Assembly: GCF_963583255.1 (NCBI RefSeq)
Contig: NC_084813.1
Span: forward strand, 9,348,001-9,412,000
Length of the DNA stretch: 64,000 nt
Direction of reading: 5' to 3'
Source of the DNA: Pyrus communis
Taxonomy: Eukaryota; Streptophyta; Magnoliopsida; Rosales; Rosaceae
Under the pieces are notes generated by a model, which saw only the letters and a list, made by a program, of their open reading frames with translations, was not told where the DNA came from and did not search any database. Positions 35,559-47,110 of this stretch are shown piece after piece (the first letter of the stretch is position 1; each line of letters opens with the position of its first letter). A program made the position numbers and the translations under genes.

Positions 35559-37035
35559 GTTAGAATCAAGGGTATTTTGTTCTTTAAATGAAGGGTTGTA
35601 ATTAATAGACGCATAGTCTATAATGGGTTGAACTCAAATTAATAAAACCTTCTTCGAAAAAATGAACGAGGGTGAAACTATATCAAGTGAAATTATTTGT
35701 TTACAGTCTTGGTACAATTTTTGCTCAACAAAGGTTAATAGGCATTTATGAAACAAATTAACTTTATTCATAGAATTCCTGTTGGCAGTCAAGAAACTAT
35801 AAAGAAAGAGGAGTAGTCACAATCCTGCATCTTTGGTCGTGGCCTAAAACCTAAACCCTAAACCCTAAGGCCAAGATAGCCTTCATCTTCAGGGATACTT
35901 CTAGAACTCGAAAAAGGAAATGCAAGGACCCTGGGTAGACTTGCCCAAGAGTAGATTCATCAAAAGATGGACTCATCCAATATCGTATTATATGTCAATA
36001 AGTCTCATTGCTCTCTTTTCTCTGAGAGACAAAACTAAATAATCTTAGGTATTGGGAGAAAACACAGAAAGTATTTATAGACTCCTTGCCTCTTTTCATC
36101 GTATCTCCCTTAGAGTTTTGACACTATGGGCTTCACCCTTACGTCTAGCCCAATTTCACTTCTTTACTTGGGCTTGTGACTTGAGCCCCTTTTAATTAAA
36201 TAAAGTTATAACTATTTTAATTAAAATCATGTTCAATAGGCCCAAATAATTAATCCAATATAATTGACAATTAATTATATCTTATCATCATCCTATAACA
36301 CTATTAGAACTTATCATATATGTGTGACCTCTTAGGTTCTAACTAAAGCCGATAATGAAATTAATGAAATTAATGAATTAATTTCATTCCATAAACCATG
36401 AGTGACACCTAACAGCATGTCATGGCTACCTGGATTAGTTAAAGTTTATGTGAACTAATCATAGTACTCTTTCGAACCTTGATTGTAGTTACAATTCAAT
36501 CTGGTTATTCTATCTCCCATACCCTGGTCAAGATTTATGTCATATAAACATATGTCAAATCACATGTAATCATCTATCATCGCCATAATGCATCTCATGT
36601 TGAAGCAGTTCTAACAAAATAGCTTGATCAACAAGGACGTTGGCCAAAGATTTATGAGATGGATTCTTCAAGTGGCTTCAAGGATATCTCCTTCTATTGA
36701 ACAATTATGATAAGGTGATGGATTCCTTATTACATACTCATGTATCTTCATACTCATACATATGAATTCGAGTATCACATTATCGAGCCCTGCGAAGCAG
36801 TAAGGGCTTTGAGGTGAAATCAAAGTTGATATCTATAAGCATATGATACCTATAATAATACCTCAAGTGTGAAAACTATTTGCATATTACAATCAAAATC
36901 TTTGTAACGTTTGACATATGATTAGCATCCATATGTTTTAGCTTCATGTGTGATAAATATTCAGTGAACTTGTTCAACAAACAAGCACCCATATATCCAC
37001 CATGTGACCAAAGTTGATGAACATGTAAGCCAGTA
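35559..37035 (-). mobile_element. Probable LTR-element fragment, minus strand
   Basis: The minus strand has a TATA box (AGTCTATAAATACTTTC, about 36070-36087) followed by a leader rich in short tracts, which looks like an LTR U3/R. Farther upstream on that strand the text is non-coding. Right of about 37035 copia RT coding sequence begins. Ends were not defined and the family is unknown. Confidence 0.35.
35844..35869. repeat. Short telomere-like repeat
   Basis: Reads CTAAAACCTAAACCCTAAA then CCCTAA: about three plant telomere units (CCCTAAA) with one imperfect unit, interstitial. Too short to imply a former chromosome end. Confidence 0.7.
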
Positions 37036-37039
37036 TAGT

Positions 37040-37365
37040 CCTGAGTAACTAGTAAGCCCAGAAAATAGTTGAGGGGGCCTAAATTCTTAATGTCAAAATG
37101 TGTGTTAAGGAGATCAACAAACTAAGTAACAAGAGCGGAAGAGCTATCAATGACGACAATATCATCCGCATAAAGAAGCAAATATATTGTTTGAGTGAGG
37201 CACTGAAATATAAAAAGAGAGGAGCCAACAGTACTCTGAGTAAATTCGAATGACAGTAGGAAAAAACTGATCTAGTGAAACCAAGCAAGATGAGTCTGTT
37301 TGAGACCATAAAGAGATTTGTGAAGGCGGCATACATGTGAAGTGATACTACGCAAATACGCAAGA
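37040..37365 (-). pseudogene. Copia RT, C-terminal piece
   Basis: Minus-strand translation across frames gives HVCRLHKSLYGLKQT, then LLYADDIVVIDSSSAL (the YADD catalytic box near 37165) and NLGPLNYFLGLLVTQ. Frameshifts are present. Upstream coding sequence is on the other side of the LTR that ends near 40157. Confidence 0.8.
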
Positions 37366-37759
37366 GGAAGTGAATTTGGAGCTACGGTTGAAGTTTTACG
37401 GAGCTACAAATCTCAAAACTACATTTCTAAGGATTTCCATTTATTATATATATTTTCATAAGTATTATTATATAAGTTTGAGGTTATTTTGTGAAAGAAA
37501 GAAAATATATATACATATATATATATATATATCTATATATATTTAGAAAATGCCAAATGGCAAGAAGAGAAAGGAGGAATAATTTCAGGAGGAAAAAGGA
37601 GGGGAGATGGTGGCGAATCGGGACGAGAGATGGTGGCGAATCGGGAGAGAGGAAGAAGGATGGCCAATCGGGGGGAAGAACAAGGAGAGAAAGGAGAGGG
37701 GTGAGGAGCACCCAAATCGGACCCGTGCACCACACACCCGACCCGGTTTCGAACCGGTG

Positions 37760-38600
37760 AAATTTTGGCTAACTTCCACCATTTTTCAGGAGATTTTCAC
37801 CCATCCATCACTAGCAAACTACTTCCACAACCTCCCCTCTTCCAATTCCACCCAAAAACAAAAGGAATTTGATTGCAATTTGGTGAAGAAACACATGTGG
37901 GTGCTGCAGGGAACCTTGCTCGAAATCCACCAATTGTGAAACGTTTTCCTCCAATTACCACTACCAAAACACTCCCCTAGAACCCAGGAACAAAGCACAA
38001 GAAGTGGTGAAGGCATCGGAGCAAGTTTGGAGGTCGAATCAAATCACACCCAATTTTAGGCTTCCGGTGGTTCGTGAGTAATTTCAGGTGTTTTCTAGAC
38101 AAATTAGACTTGGCCACAAGTATAAAGTTTACTCTTCTCATTGAGACCTAAAATTCTGTAAAATTTGGTAATTTTTAGAAATAGTTGAATTTTCTGGCGA
38201 GTCGAGGCGCCCGACCGCCACCCACGGCAGCGCGTGGCCAGAGGACCATCGATGCTACTTTTAAGCTAAATTATATGTCTTGAATTCAGTTTTGATATTC
38301 GTATAACATAGGTTGATCATTTGAACCTAAATTCATTACAATTCGTTACTTGGTAAAATTGTGAATCGACGATCCGATCGTTGGATCGTCACCAAACTTT
38401 AATATGTTACAGTATATAATATTTGAGGATCATAGGGATTTACAGATCGGGAATCCAATGCACGGATCTTCCCGAATCAAATCGTAGGGGTGTGTTTTAT
38501 GTAAATTATGTATTCTATCGATAAGAATTCTGAGATGTGATTTGATAATTGTTCTAGGCACCGATCGTTCATGACGCCTCAGTGTGTGTGCTAGGGAGTT
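37760..38600. other. Unique-looking core of the first LTR, non-coding
   Basis: Holds the segments shared among the three long LTRs of the window. Open frames near 37491-37939 on both strands derive from a GA-rich tract and are not genes. Confidence 0.5.
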
Positions 38601-38999
38601 GTTGTGTGGACTCCAAGTGAGTGGGCTTTTGGTTTTCAGTACATATATATGCTTGGTATTTTCCCAGAAAACGTGTATAAATGGACTTGTGTTTTAAAAT
38701 ACCATGCCAAATGTTTTATATTTAGAATATGCATTTAGTAGTTGCACATATTTATGTTTGACGCTGCGGACGCTCAGGTAAGTTCCAGGTGAGTTTATAG
38801 ATTATAGATGTGAGTTGCATGATTATGCTAAGATGTATATATAGCTCATAACCTGCACCGCAGTGTTAGTGTTCCCGCCCGTGGTCAGGGCACAGTCCTT
38901 CACGTGATGTTCACCTCCCGCACCATACGCTCACCTTGGATCCAAGTTAGATGCATAGTCCTATCGTATAGACCACTATAGGTGGTTCCGAGTCGTAGG

Positions 39000-39215
39000 C
39001 TACCCGCGATCATTCGTATAGTCTTCACGTGATCGTAGCACTTGAGCGTATTTATTTACACCCAGTTTTGTCATACAAACCACTATAGGTGGTTCCGACT
39101 TGTGTGCAGGCATACTTGTTGAGCTATTGGTTGAGCTGTACAGGTCATATTAGGTGACTTCAGCTAGATGGATGAGCTATAGATTCAGCTATACAGGTCA
39201 TATTAAGTAACTCCG
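39000..39215. repeat. Short direct repeats in the first LTR
   Basis: 'accactataggtggttccga' occurs twice (38970 and 39080), and 'tacaggtcatatta.gt.act' twice (39138 and 39193). These are local duplications within the LTR. Confidence 0.6.
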
Positions 39216-39456
39216 GTTGACATATCATTTGCATTGATTTATATTACCTGGCTTACATATTTTATGCTGAGATATTTGACATGGCATATATGTGGATCTT
39301 GCTATTTCGAATGTGGTTTCGATATATGTATGTACTTTATTTTCTGGGAAACTATACGGGTTTTACAGCGAGGGGTTACTACCTTTGATAAGTGAAATGG
39401 TTTTTGAAAAGCTTTGTTTTTGCCCACTCATGTTTTCTGTTTTTCGTCCCTCCAGG

Positions 39457-39907
39457 CAAGGACGAAGCCACCTTGGGCTCAGAGGGGGTAGATGCCCCCA
39501 CTCAGTTTATTGGCAAACAAAAAAAATGTACATGCTTGTGACATTAGTAAGGTGTATAACATGTTTACTTGCTTGTGACATTAGTATTAACTCTTTCAAT
39601 TGCAATTGCCAATGTTGAAATAGCATTTTCGGCCATGAAATTTCCGAAGAATTGATTGAGAAATCAGATGGGAGATAAATAGATGAATGATTATTTTTTT
39701 ATAGAGAGATATTTGATGGTATTGGTAATGAAGTTATCATGCAACGCTTTCAAATCATGAACACACGTCGAGGGATATTGTAATATTTTGTATGAAAAAT
39801 CTTATGGATTAATAAATAAGTATGTGTTTAGTAAATTATCTAGCTTTTTGTTTTGTGACGTTGTTTAACAATGACCCCCTCCATACAGATTTCTAGCTTC
39901 GTCCCTG
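39457..39907 (+). mobile_element. hAT remnant with transposase dimerisation-domain fragment, 451 bp
   Basis: Starts CAAGGACGAAGCC and ends GCTTCGTCCCTG, inverted termini, with CCTCCAGG directly before (39449-39456) and directly after (39908-39915), a perfect 8-bp duplication. Around 39590-39660 the plus strand encodes LSIAIANVEIAFSAMKF, then LRNQMGDK and MND, which is the C-terminal hAT dimerisation motif (usual form VERSFSAMK). Stops follow at once. It is thus an internally deleted copy of an autonomous hAT element, nested in an LTR that is itself nested in a copia element. Confidence 0.85.
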
Positions 39908-40159
39908 CCTCCAGGTTCTAGTAGCAAAGTTTTCGTATCGACGAGGATTCGTGGCATATCCCTATACGGGTGGCTTCCTAAGATGGTATAAGCCTTATCT
40001 TACCTTACTGTACTTTACTTATGCTCTGTAATCACGTGTGAAGTGGGTTCATTCCCGCTCACCAGCGCACTCTGATATTTAGGCACTATTAGGTTTAGGC
40101 TTCGTCACCTTCTAGGTGTCAGCCAACACAGCTCAATTCGAAGTCCTAGTGGACATTCC

Positions 40160-40374
40160 AGGTCGGGGTGTGTCAATTCAGACGAGCAGGGCCAACAAAG
40201 CCAAGGGTTGAGCCATGTAGACATCTTCCTGAAGAAACCTATAGAGAAATGCATTTTTTACATCCAATTGGCGTAAAGGCCAATCGTAAGAAATAACCAA
40301 ACTAAGAACGGTGCGGATGGTAGTCGATTTAACTATAAGGCTAAACATCTCGACAAAGTCAATACCTGGATGCT
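40160..40374 (-). pseudogene. Copia RT, central piece
   Basis: The minus strand reads HPGIDFVEMFSLIVKSTTIR, TVLSLVISYDWPLRQLDVKNAF, then FLQEDVYMAQP, the standard copia RT core. A frameshift follows MAQP, after which the third frame gives GFVGPARLN, the expected continuation to HVCRLHKSL on the other side of the first LTR. Confidence 0.85.
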
Positions 40375-43300
40375 TGTGAAATCCTGTCCCCGGATTTCAA
40401 TATTCAATTATGTATTTCTTATATATGCAATTTTTTATATTTTAATTGCGTCAATTTTAGAATATTAATTATTTAAAAGTTGAAGTTTCGAAAATAATCG
40501 TTTAAAAACTATAAACCTTTCGAGGCCATAATCAATGCTTTCGAATAGAGCTGGATCCCATGAGCGCATAGCCATTTGCGAATCAGAACGATAACGAAGA
40601 AGTTACGGATGTTAGAAGTTTGATTTAAATAGTAAAATATGAATATAAGATATGGAGACTCCCATTAATTTGGGGAGATGGACCAATCAGAGAAGAGAGA
40701 AGGAGAATGAGAATGAGGCAATCAAATAAGAGAGAAATGAGACTTAGATACCCGTTTTCACCCTTATCGCAACCTGTTTTCAAACCAATTCCCTGAGTGA
40801 AATTTGATGATTTTTCATCTTTTTCCAGCGATTCAAAGCTGTTTACCACCTGTAACCATCATTCAGCCACCCCTTCTTCATTTTTCACCCTAAACCTGAG
40901 GTTTTTTTCCTCGGTTTCCCGATGAACTCACCGATGATTTCGTGAGCTCTTAGCTGCGATCCGTCAAGCCAACCACCACCACCATTAATGCACTCCTCTT
41001 GACCCTAAGAACAAACCCCAAACAAGTTTGGGGGCAGCGGTGACAACGAATTGAGGAATACCCATTTCTAGGGTTTCGACGATTCGTGAGGATTTCAGGC
41101 CACCTCTCGGCCAAACTAGACTTTTTTACAGGTGTAAAAGTTACTCTTCATCTCACAATCTTCATTTTGGTGTAATTTGAGCTAAATTGGAGTTAGGTCA
41201 ATTTTTTGGCAAACTGGGACGGCCAGCCAGTGCATGTGGCGGCACACGACCTGAGGACTCATTTGGTCCTGATAGCCTAAATTTGATGCCCCAATTTGAT
41301 ATTTGATATTGGACATCCGATTGACTAAATTCCATCATTTGAACATATTTTCATTAAGGTTTGGCACTTTAACATTATAGTAAACGACGATTCGACTATT
41401 GGATCGTCACCAAACTTTATTATGTTATGGTACATAAATTTTAGGACATTAGGAACTTATGGATCAGAATACAACATACAGATCTTCTCGAGTTAAATTT
41501 TTAAGTTCGTAAAACCAATCGTTGATCGCCACTTAAATTTAGCAGTTAGTAGCGATCCAACCGTTGGACCATCCTGAAATTTTAGGATATTGTTCTAGAT
41601 GCTTAATATGATCCTTGATAGGTAACAAATCAGAGATCCGGCGGGCAGATCTTTCGGATTAAGTTACGTAGGGTTGTGGACCCTACCGTTAAGTTTCGGT
41701 TAACCACGTTGACCTATGGCTAACTTCTGGTCAAAATGTTTTGAATCATTTATAAATACTAAAATTGATATTACTAGATATCCAATAGAGCCTAATAAGC
41801 ATAGTTTGGTCAATGGATCATCCTAAAGGATGTGTGTGCTTTGGTTGCGTGAGGTTGGCACCTTACTAATGTTATGGGGTATTGAACTACTAGAAGATAT
41901 AAATGGTATGTGTAAATGGATATTCATTTGTCTTGTAGTATCAATAGTGTGTATGCTAGCAATTGTAATTCATATTGAATTGATGTATGATGTGTGATTA
42001 TGATGATGCACTATGTAACAGTGTGGAAAACGGGTGGTCTTGCTTGGTTAATCAACATTAAGAGACCACGCCATTTGACGCGTGTATGTGGTCCTGCTAG
42101 GTTAATCCGCATTAGGAGACCATACACATTATAGGGGTAACTCTACTTGGTTAATCCGCATTAGGAGGTCACTGCCTACCTTGTTACATGGTGCACATAG
42201 GTGGTCTTGCTTGGTTAATTTGCATTAAGGGACCACACCATTTGATGTGTGTATATGGTCTTGCTTTGTTAATCCTCATTAAGGGACCACATCATTGGAT
42301 ACATGCCTATGGTCCTACTTGGTTAATGCGCATTAGGAAACCATATGCATTATAGGGGTGACTCTGCTTGGTTAATCCGCATTACGAGGTCACTGCTTAT
42401 ACGATTACATGTTCCATAGTTAGTCCTACTTAGTTAATTCACATTAGGGGCCACACTATTGGATACATGCCTATAGTCCTACTTGGTTAATCCACATTAA
42501 AGGACCATGCACATTATAGGGGTAACTTTGCTTAGCTAATCTGCATTAGGGGGTCACTACCTATACTATCACTTAGTTCCATAGTTGGTCATGTTTGGTT
42601 AATCCACATTAGGGGACCATTAGCATTATAGGCGTGACTCTGCTTGGTTAATCCATATTAGGGGGTCACTGCCTATTAGATAGATACATATGGATTTGCT
42701 TGGTTAATCCGCATTAGGGAACCCTACGCATTCTAGAGTGAGATTCTGTTGAGTGGTCTGGATACCTCACTTGGCCTCAATTTCGTTGAGTAGCACAGAA
42801 TCATATTATATTTGGTATTCCTTGAGTTAGTCTAGATTGTAGAAACATAGAAGCGGCTCAAGCTTATGTTTGTGTTGGTAACTTAGAGTTATATGTTATT
42901 GCTTTGTATTCAGGTAGGGTAATACAACCAACTTACAAAGGTCACCTGTACTAAACTTAATGAAGTGATATATGATTTTATTGGTTGATTAATGTAGTTA
43001 AACGTCAATATTATGCATCTTTGATTTTTTGATTTAATTGTTTGTTATGAATGTGGAATTGTTGTTGGAAAGAAATATGGTATATGTGATTGACGAAGGG
43101 CAATCCTAGTAATCATATGTTTCATTATCTAGTTTGGAATTTAGTGAATCAAGCGCATGAGTTTCAGAAATTAAGTATTCGGAAATCTTTATGGGTTCTG
43201 CTAAACAGTGGCATGAGAAATGTCGATACTTATTATATGGTGAATTACGAATGGGTTGATCCTTGTTTAGGGTACGTAGGCCAGCTATAGAGTAAACGCA

Positions 43301-43424
43301 AAGTTAGCTACTGGACCTTGAATGGTGTCTTGTTCTTATCCCGGAGGCAAGGTATAATAGACGTACAAGTACGAGCTGACGTCACCTGTCAATCTTGGAT
43401 GTATCTTGGGATCGAGGCGTGACA
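40375..43424 (+). mobile_element. Long gypsy-type LTR inside copia RT (second), 3,050 bp
   Basis: Begins TGTGAAATCCTGTCC and ends GATCGAGGCGTGACA, the same termini as the inverted LTR at 3-2850. It splits the copia RT between KGFH and HPGIDF. The flanks AGCAT (copia side near 40370) and AGTAG (near 43425), read on the copia strand, match at three of five positions, so the duplication is diverged or my end is off by a base or two. It carries a large minisatellite and no coding sequence; a solo LTR is likely. Confidence 0.75.
42028..42735. repeat. LTR minisatellite: 'ttggttaatccgcattagg' array
   Basis: About fourteen direct copies of a 45-60 base unit. Each has a TGGTTAATCCGCATTAGG-like core preceded by '(t)ggtc(t/c)t(g/a)ct' and followed by 'gaccac' or 'ggtcact'. 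Alternating subtypes (with 'cacattataggggt' or 'ccatttgatg') suggest a higher-order unit. Spacing and sequence vary, so it is not a CRISPR array. Confidence 0.9.
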
Positions 43425-43640
43425 CTACTAATGAAAACCCTTGGCCACAAGACAAGCTTTATACCTTTTGACTGAGCCATGAAGATCATGCTTAATATGG
43501 AAGACTTATTTACAGCTAGCAGTGTTCTGACCCGAATGAGAATAAATAAGGGACCGTGTCTGATTACGCAAGAGAGCATTAATTTCCTTCGTTATGGCAA
43601 GCCGCCAATGATGATGTTTGGAAGCTTGTGAAAAACACAT
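43425..43640 (-). pseudogene. Copia RT, N-terminal piece
   Basis: Minus-strand frames read QASKHHHWRLAITKEINALLRNQT then, after a frameshift, IKHDLHGSVKRYKACLVAKGFH. This is the start of copia RT (usual EMDALLRN.TW ... RYKARLVAKGF). It stops at the LTR at 43424. Confidence 0.8.
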
Positions 43641-44850
43641 AGGTACATCAATTTTAAGAAATGCTAAAAGAGTATGCATAAGATAATACCACACAGTGCC
43701 CTCATTGTGGGTTTTAGGTTTGGTGATCCCGTCATTTAAGCGAGTGATCATGGAATGGGTAGAAGTGGTAGCTGAGGAAGCAGCTACAGCTAGTTCATGG
43801 ATGATTAGTGCAAAGATTGAGGTAGCATGTTGTGGAGGAAAGGGCACGATCCCAAAAGGTCTGATTGTTGGCGAAGGCACAAGTCCAGAGAAATATTCTA
43901 AAGGAGATAGCACGGGCCAGAAGGATAGGCTTAAGAGTGACGGGGTGTGACCTTGAAGTTGAAAAGGGGATGTTGGGCACATGATTTAAAGCAAAGATGG
44001 CAAGCTGATGTAGGCCAATTACTAACTTGGGCTTTGGAGCTATGGAAGTAGTCTTGAGCCTTCAAGGTGAGCCTTGATGTTGGGCTTGTAAAAAGGGATG
44101 CCTAGTGGCAGACAGAAAGACGCAAGCAATAAGGCAAACAGAAAAAAGGGCCTGGTCTAAAAGTGGAGACGCAGGGAGGGGGGAGTACACATATGTAGTG
44201 ACCGGGGTGATGGTGAATTTGTATACTCCGAAAAACATGAAAACTGCAAAATACTGTAAGAGAAAGTATGATTCGTTAAAAATAACGTGACGCAACATAG
44301 ATAAACACAAAGACACCCAAATACCCGAAGATGAGAATATGTGGGAGGATGACCTGAAATAATTTGTTAAGGAGTGAACCAACTTAAGATAAGTGGGGAA
44401 GGAGATTAATAAAACAAATGGCAGTAAGAGGGTCTTCAATGTATAAGGTAAGTTAGCAGTGTGGAGAATGGAACAAATAAGAGTGGGAATGTAATGAGGT
44501 TTTTAATCTGCAAGGCCATTTTGTTAGGGGTGTGGGGGCAAGAATAGCGTTGGTTAATGCCATTGGCATGGCATAATAGAGAGAATGATTGATTGACATA
44601 TTTAATACCATTGTCACTTTGGAGAACCATAATAGTGGCTTGAAACATATTACGAATCATGGCAACAAAGTGTTTAAAGTGATAAAAATACCCCATATTT
44701 TTGTTTCATAGGAAAAATCCAATAGTAACGAGATAAATCATCCCTAAAGAGTATATAATAACAAAAACCCACTGACAAAGGTAACCGAAGACGTCCGCAC
44801 ATTAGAATGACTAACAGAGAATAAGGAAGAAGCACAAATATTATTAGTAT
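43641..44850 (-). pseudogene. Copia integrase and linker, broken
   Basis: Frame 44436-44696 on the minus strand contains FKHFVAMIRNMFQATIMVLQSDNG.KYVNQSF, the copia integrase core with the second catalytic Asp in QSDNG, then NGINQRYSCPHTPNK, where the catalytic Glu region normally follows. The region from 43641 to 44430 corresponds to the divergent integrase-RT linker, with many stops. Confidence 0.75.
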
Positions 44851-44856
44851 TAGAAT

Positions 44857-45906
44857 TAAGGGTTAATCTCAGTTTACTACCTTGAAGTTTCATAGTTTTC
44901 AAGATTTGGTACATGAAATTTTTTTCATCCCAAAGTCATACCTCAAGTTTTAATTTTAGGACAATTTCATACATCTGTTAAGTTTTCCGTTTCTGTTAAT
45001 TGATGACGTGGCGCCCACGTGGACAATAACTGAGCACCCGGGTTGGTCATTGTCGTTGTTGCGGCGGTCGTCTTCCTGGAGAGAGAGGCGATCGAAGAGT
45101 AGTTTGGGGAGAAGGATCCAGCTCTCATCGCTGATGCAAGCCAAGAGAGAGATTGAAATAAAGGAGGGAACTTTAAGGAAGGGGTCGAATACCTAGGCAA
45201 CCTGCAATAGGAAGTGCAAGAACCCTCACCTTCCTTCCTTCACTCCTATGACATGCATCTACCCCTCCCCAGCTTCGATCTTCTATTCCTCTGCAACCCC
45301 AATTCTTCTCGTCAGTTCTCCAATGGAAATTACGTTTTTTTTTTTTTTTCTGGAGCAACGAAGAAAGAAATGGGTAAAAATTAGGGTTTTACAAATTATA
45401 ATTTGAGTGTGTTAGAGGAGATGGCAAATTGCAGGTTGCAGAGAGGGATTTTAAAGAGGGGAATGGGGAAGAAATTATGGTAGGAGGAGAAATATCCACA
45501 TAGGTTAGGCTTGTAGTGATTTTAGAGAGAGAGAGGGGGTAGGAAAGAAATTACATAGGGAAAAAGGAAGGTGGGGGAAGGTTGGGGGAGACTGGTGGTG
45601 AAGTATGGCTGGGGGAGGGTGCAGGTTGCAGGGAAGAAGGAAGGGAAGGTTGGGGGAGAAGACGGGTGGGTTTTCCAACTTTTTTTTTAATTTTTTTAAT
45701 ATTGAAGTGGGTCCCCTATTAACACATGGCGTTTAGTAATTGTTCACGTGGGCGCCACGTCATCAATTAATAGAAATTCTAACGGAAAACTTAATGGATG
45801 TATGAAACTGTCTTAAAATTAAGACTTGAGGTATGACTCTGGGATGAAAAAAACTTCATGTACCAAATGTTAAAAACCATGAAATTTTAGGGTAATAAAT
45901 TGAGAG
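44857..45906. mobile_element. Long-TIR element (~1.05 kb) in the copia element
   Basis: The left end ('ctcagtttactaccttgaag') and the right end ('ccctaaaatttcat' complement) are inverted copies over about 170-190 bases. Matches include 'tttcatcccaaagtcatacc' against its complement near 45830, and 'gatgacgtggcgcccacgtg' against its complement near 45750. The general plan matches the Mutator-type element at 57019-58088. No clear target duplication was found. The inner 650 bases carry CT-rich and GA-rich DNA; I could not recognise a captured gene. Confidence 0.65.
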
Positions 45907-47110
45907 AGAGTGATTGAGTGGACAGTGTATACAAAAAAAAATTATTGACTTTGACCGTAGGACCTAAACTAGAATAAATACGAAACACTGAAGACGATAG
46001 ATGACAGACGTTGATGCCAAGCGGTGGAGGAGATGGTACATTAGCTTAAGAAACTGAAAATGCACTGGAAGACAGAGACGAGGGATAAAGCGCATCTTTA
46101 CGGGGCCTTGAAAAAGTAGCACACTGGTAAGTAAATCACAGATTTGATAGAAGTGAGGAGCAAAGATAAAAGAAGACTAAATTATCTTGCGTAAAACGAG
46201 CAATATTATGAAGGGCAGGAAGAAAATTAGAGGAACCCAGAGAAAGAGGGATGTTACCAGTGTGAGTAATGATTAGATTATCACCAGTACCCAAATAGAG
46301 GATAAAAGGACTGGCATAGGGCTGCATATGAAGAACCAAGGAAGATTGGCCGGTTGAGTAGCACCTGTGTCAGGATACAAAACTGATTTGGGCTGCCGTG
46401 TAAAGTGAGCGCCGGGGAAGGGAGAGGAACAGGGAAAGGGGGAAGTCTGCTGTGTACGGTGAGAGGTGTTGCAATTGTAGAACCAGGCTGGGCCGAGTAT
46501 GTTGGAGAATGCTGCAAGCCCGAGAGAGTGGGCTGATGGGCCTTGCTGATGCTGTGGTAGGAAAGAAGGCCACATGGTGTTGTGGCTCGTAGGAGTGAAC
46601 TGGGCCAGCAGCACAATTGGGCTGATAGGGGCAAAAGGCTGCTGCGCGTTGGGTTGATGGAAAGGGGCAGATTGCTACCTATATGTGCAACCAGGGAGAC
46701 AGAAAGATGGTGCCATGAGAGATAGAAGGACGGGAAAGTTGGGTTTTTTTTTTTTTTTTTTTTTTTTTAGGTTAAGCAATAGCTTTGTTATTTTAGATAT
46801 TAAATTAGAGAGTCGACCGAATCCACATTATTGTGCAAGGGCAACACTCTATATTAGAGGGCCACTTGCTAGGTTTTGGCTTTCGATCTTTTTTTTTTTT
46901 GGGCTTGAAAATTGTAGGTAGAGGACAAAAAGGAAGACTAAAGGAAAGATGATGGTGACCGTGAAAAAGAAAAGAACCCTAAACCTAGTATGAATGGTAA
47001 CAAGCTGTGATTTGTCGTATGGACTTGGTCTTCGTTGAATACTGGTTCAACGAAAGAGAGAGAACAAGAAAAATTCTAGGACCTAAACGAAACTTCGACA
47101 AATGATATCA
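45907..47110 (-). pseudogene. Copia gag/protease region, broken
   Basis: The minus strand carries YPDTGAT near 46370, the copia protease active-site motif, followed on that strand by a decayed stretch and preceded by a Pro/Gln/Ser-rich gag tail (46400-46634). A 26-T run at 46744-46772 interrupts it. The gag N-terminus was not recognised. Confidence 0.65.

Larger units (their letters stand above)
37366..40157 (+). mobile_element. Long gypsy-type LTR inside copia RT (first)
   Basis: Shares a 300-base block with the LTRs at 3-2850 (inverted) and 40375-43424: 'ttggccacaagtataaagtt', the base-rich 'cgcccgaccgccacccacgg' segment near 38210, and 'gatccgatcgttggatcgtc' near 38370. It ends GGTCGGGGTGTGTCA near 40157, followed by copia coding sequence. 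The left end is less certain (about 37345-37390), and I found no clear target duplication. It contains the hAT remnant at 39457-39907 and an AT microsatellite near 37507. No coding capacity. Confidence 0.65.

Noticed and set aside
37484..37939. Overlapping ORFs on both strands
   Set aside because: Produced by GA-rich LTR sequence; no domain, and the region is shared with other LTRs as non-coding DNA.
42028..42735. CRISPR-like array
   Set aside because: Repeat units vary in sequence and spacing, the 'spacers' are also repeats, and the genome is a plant.
40375..43424. Two LTRs of one full-length element (with 37366-40157)
   Set aside because: The 215 bp between them is copia RT coding sequence, not an internal retroelement domain, and their starts differ.
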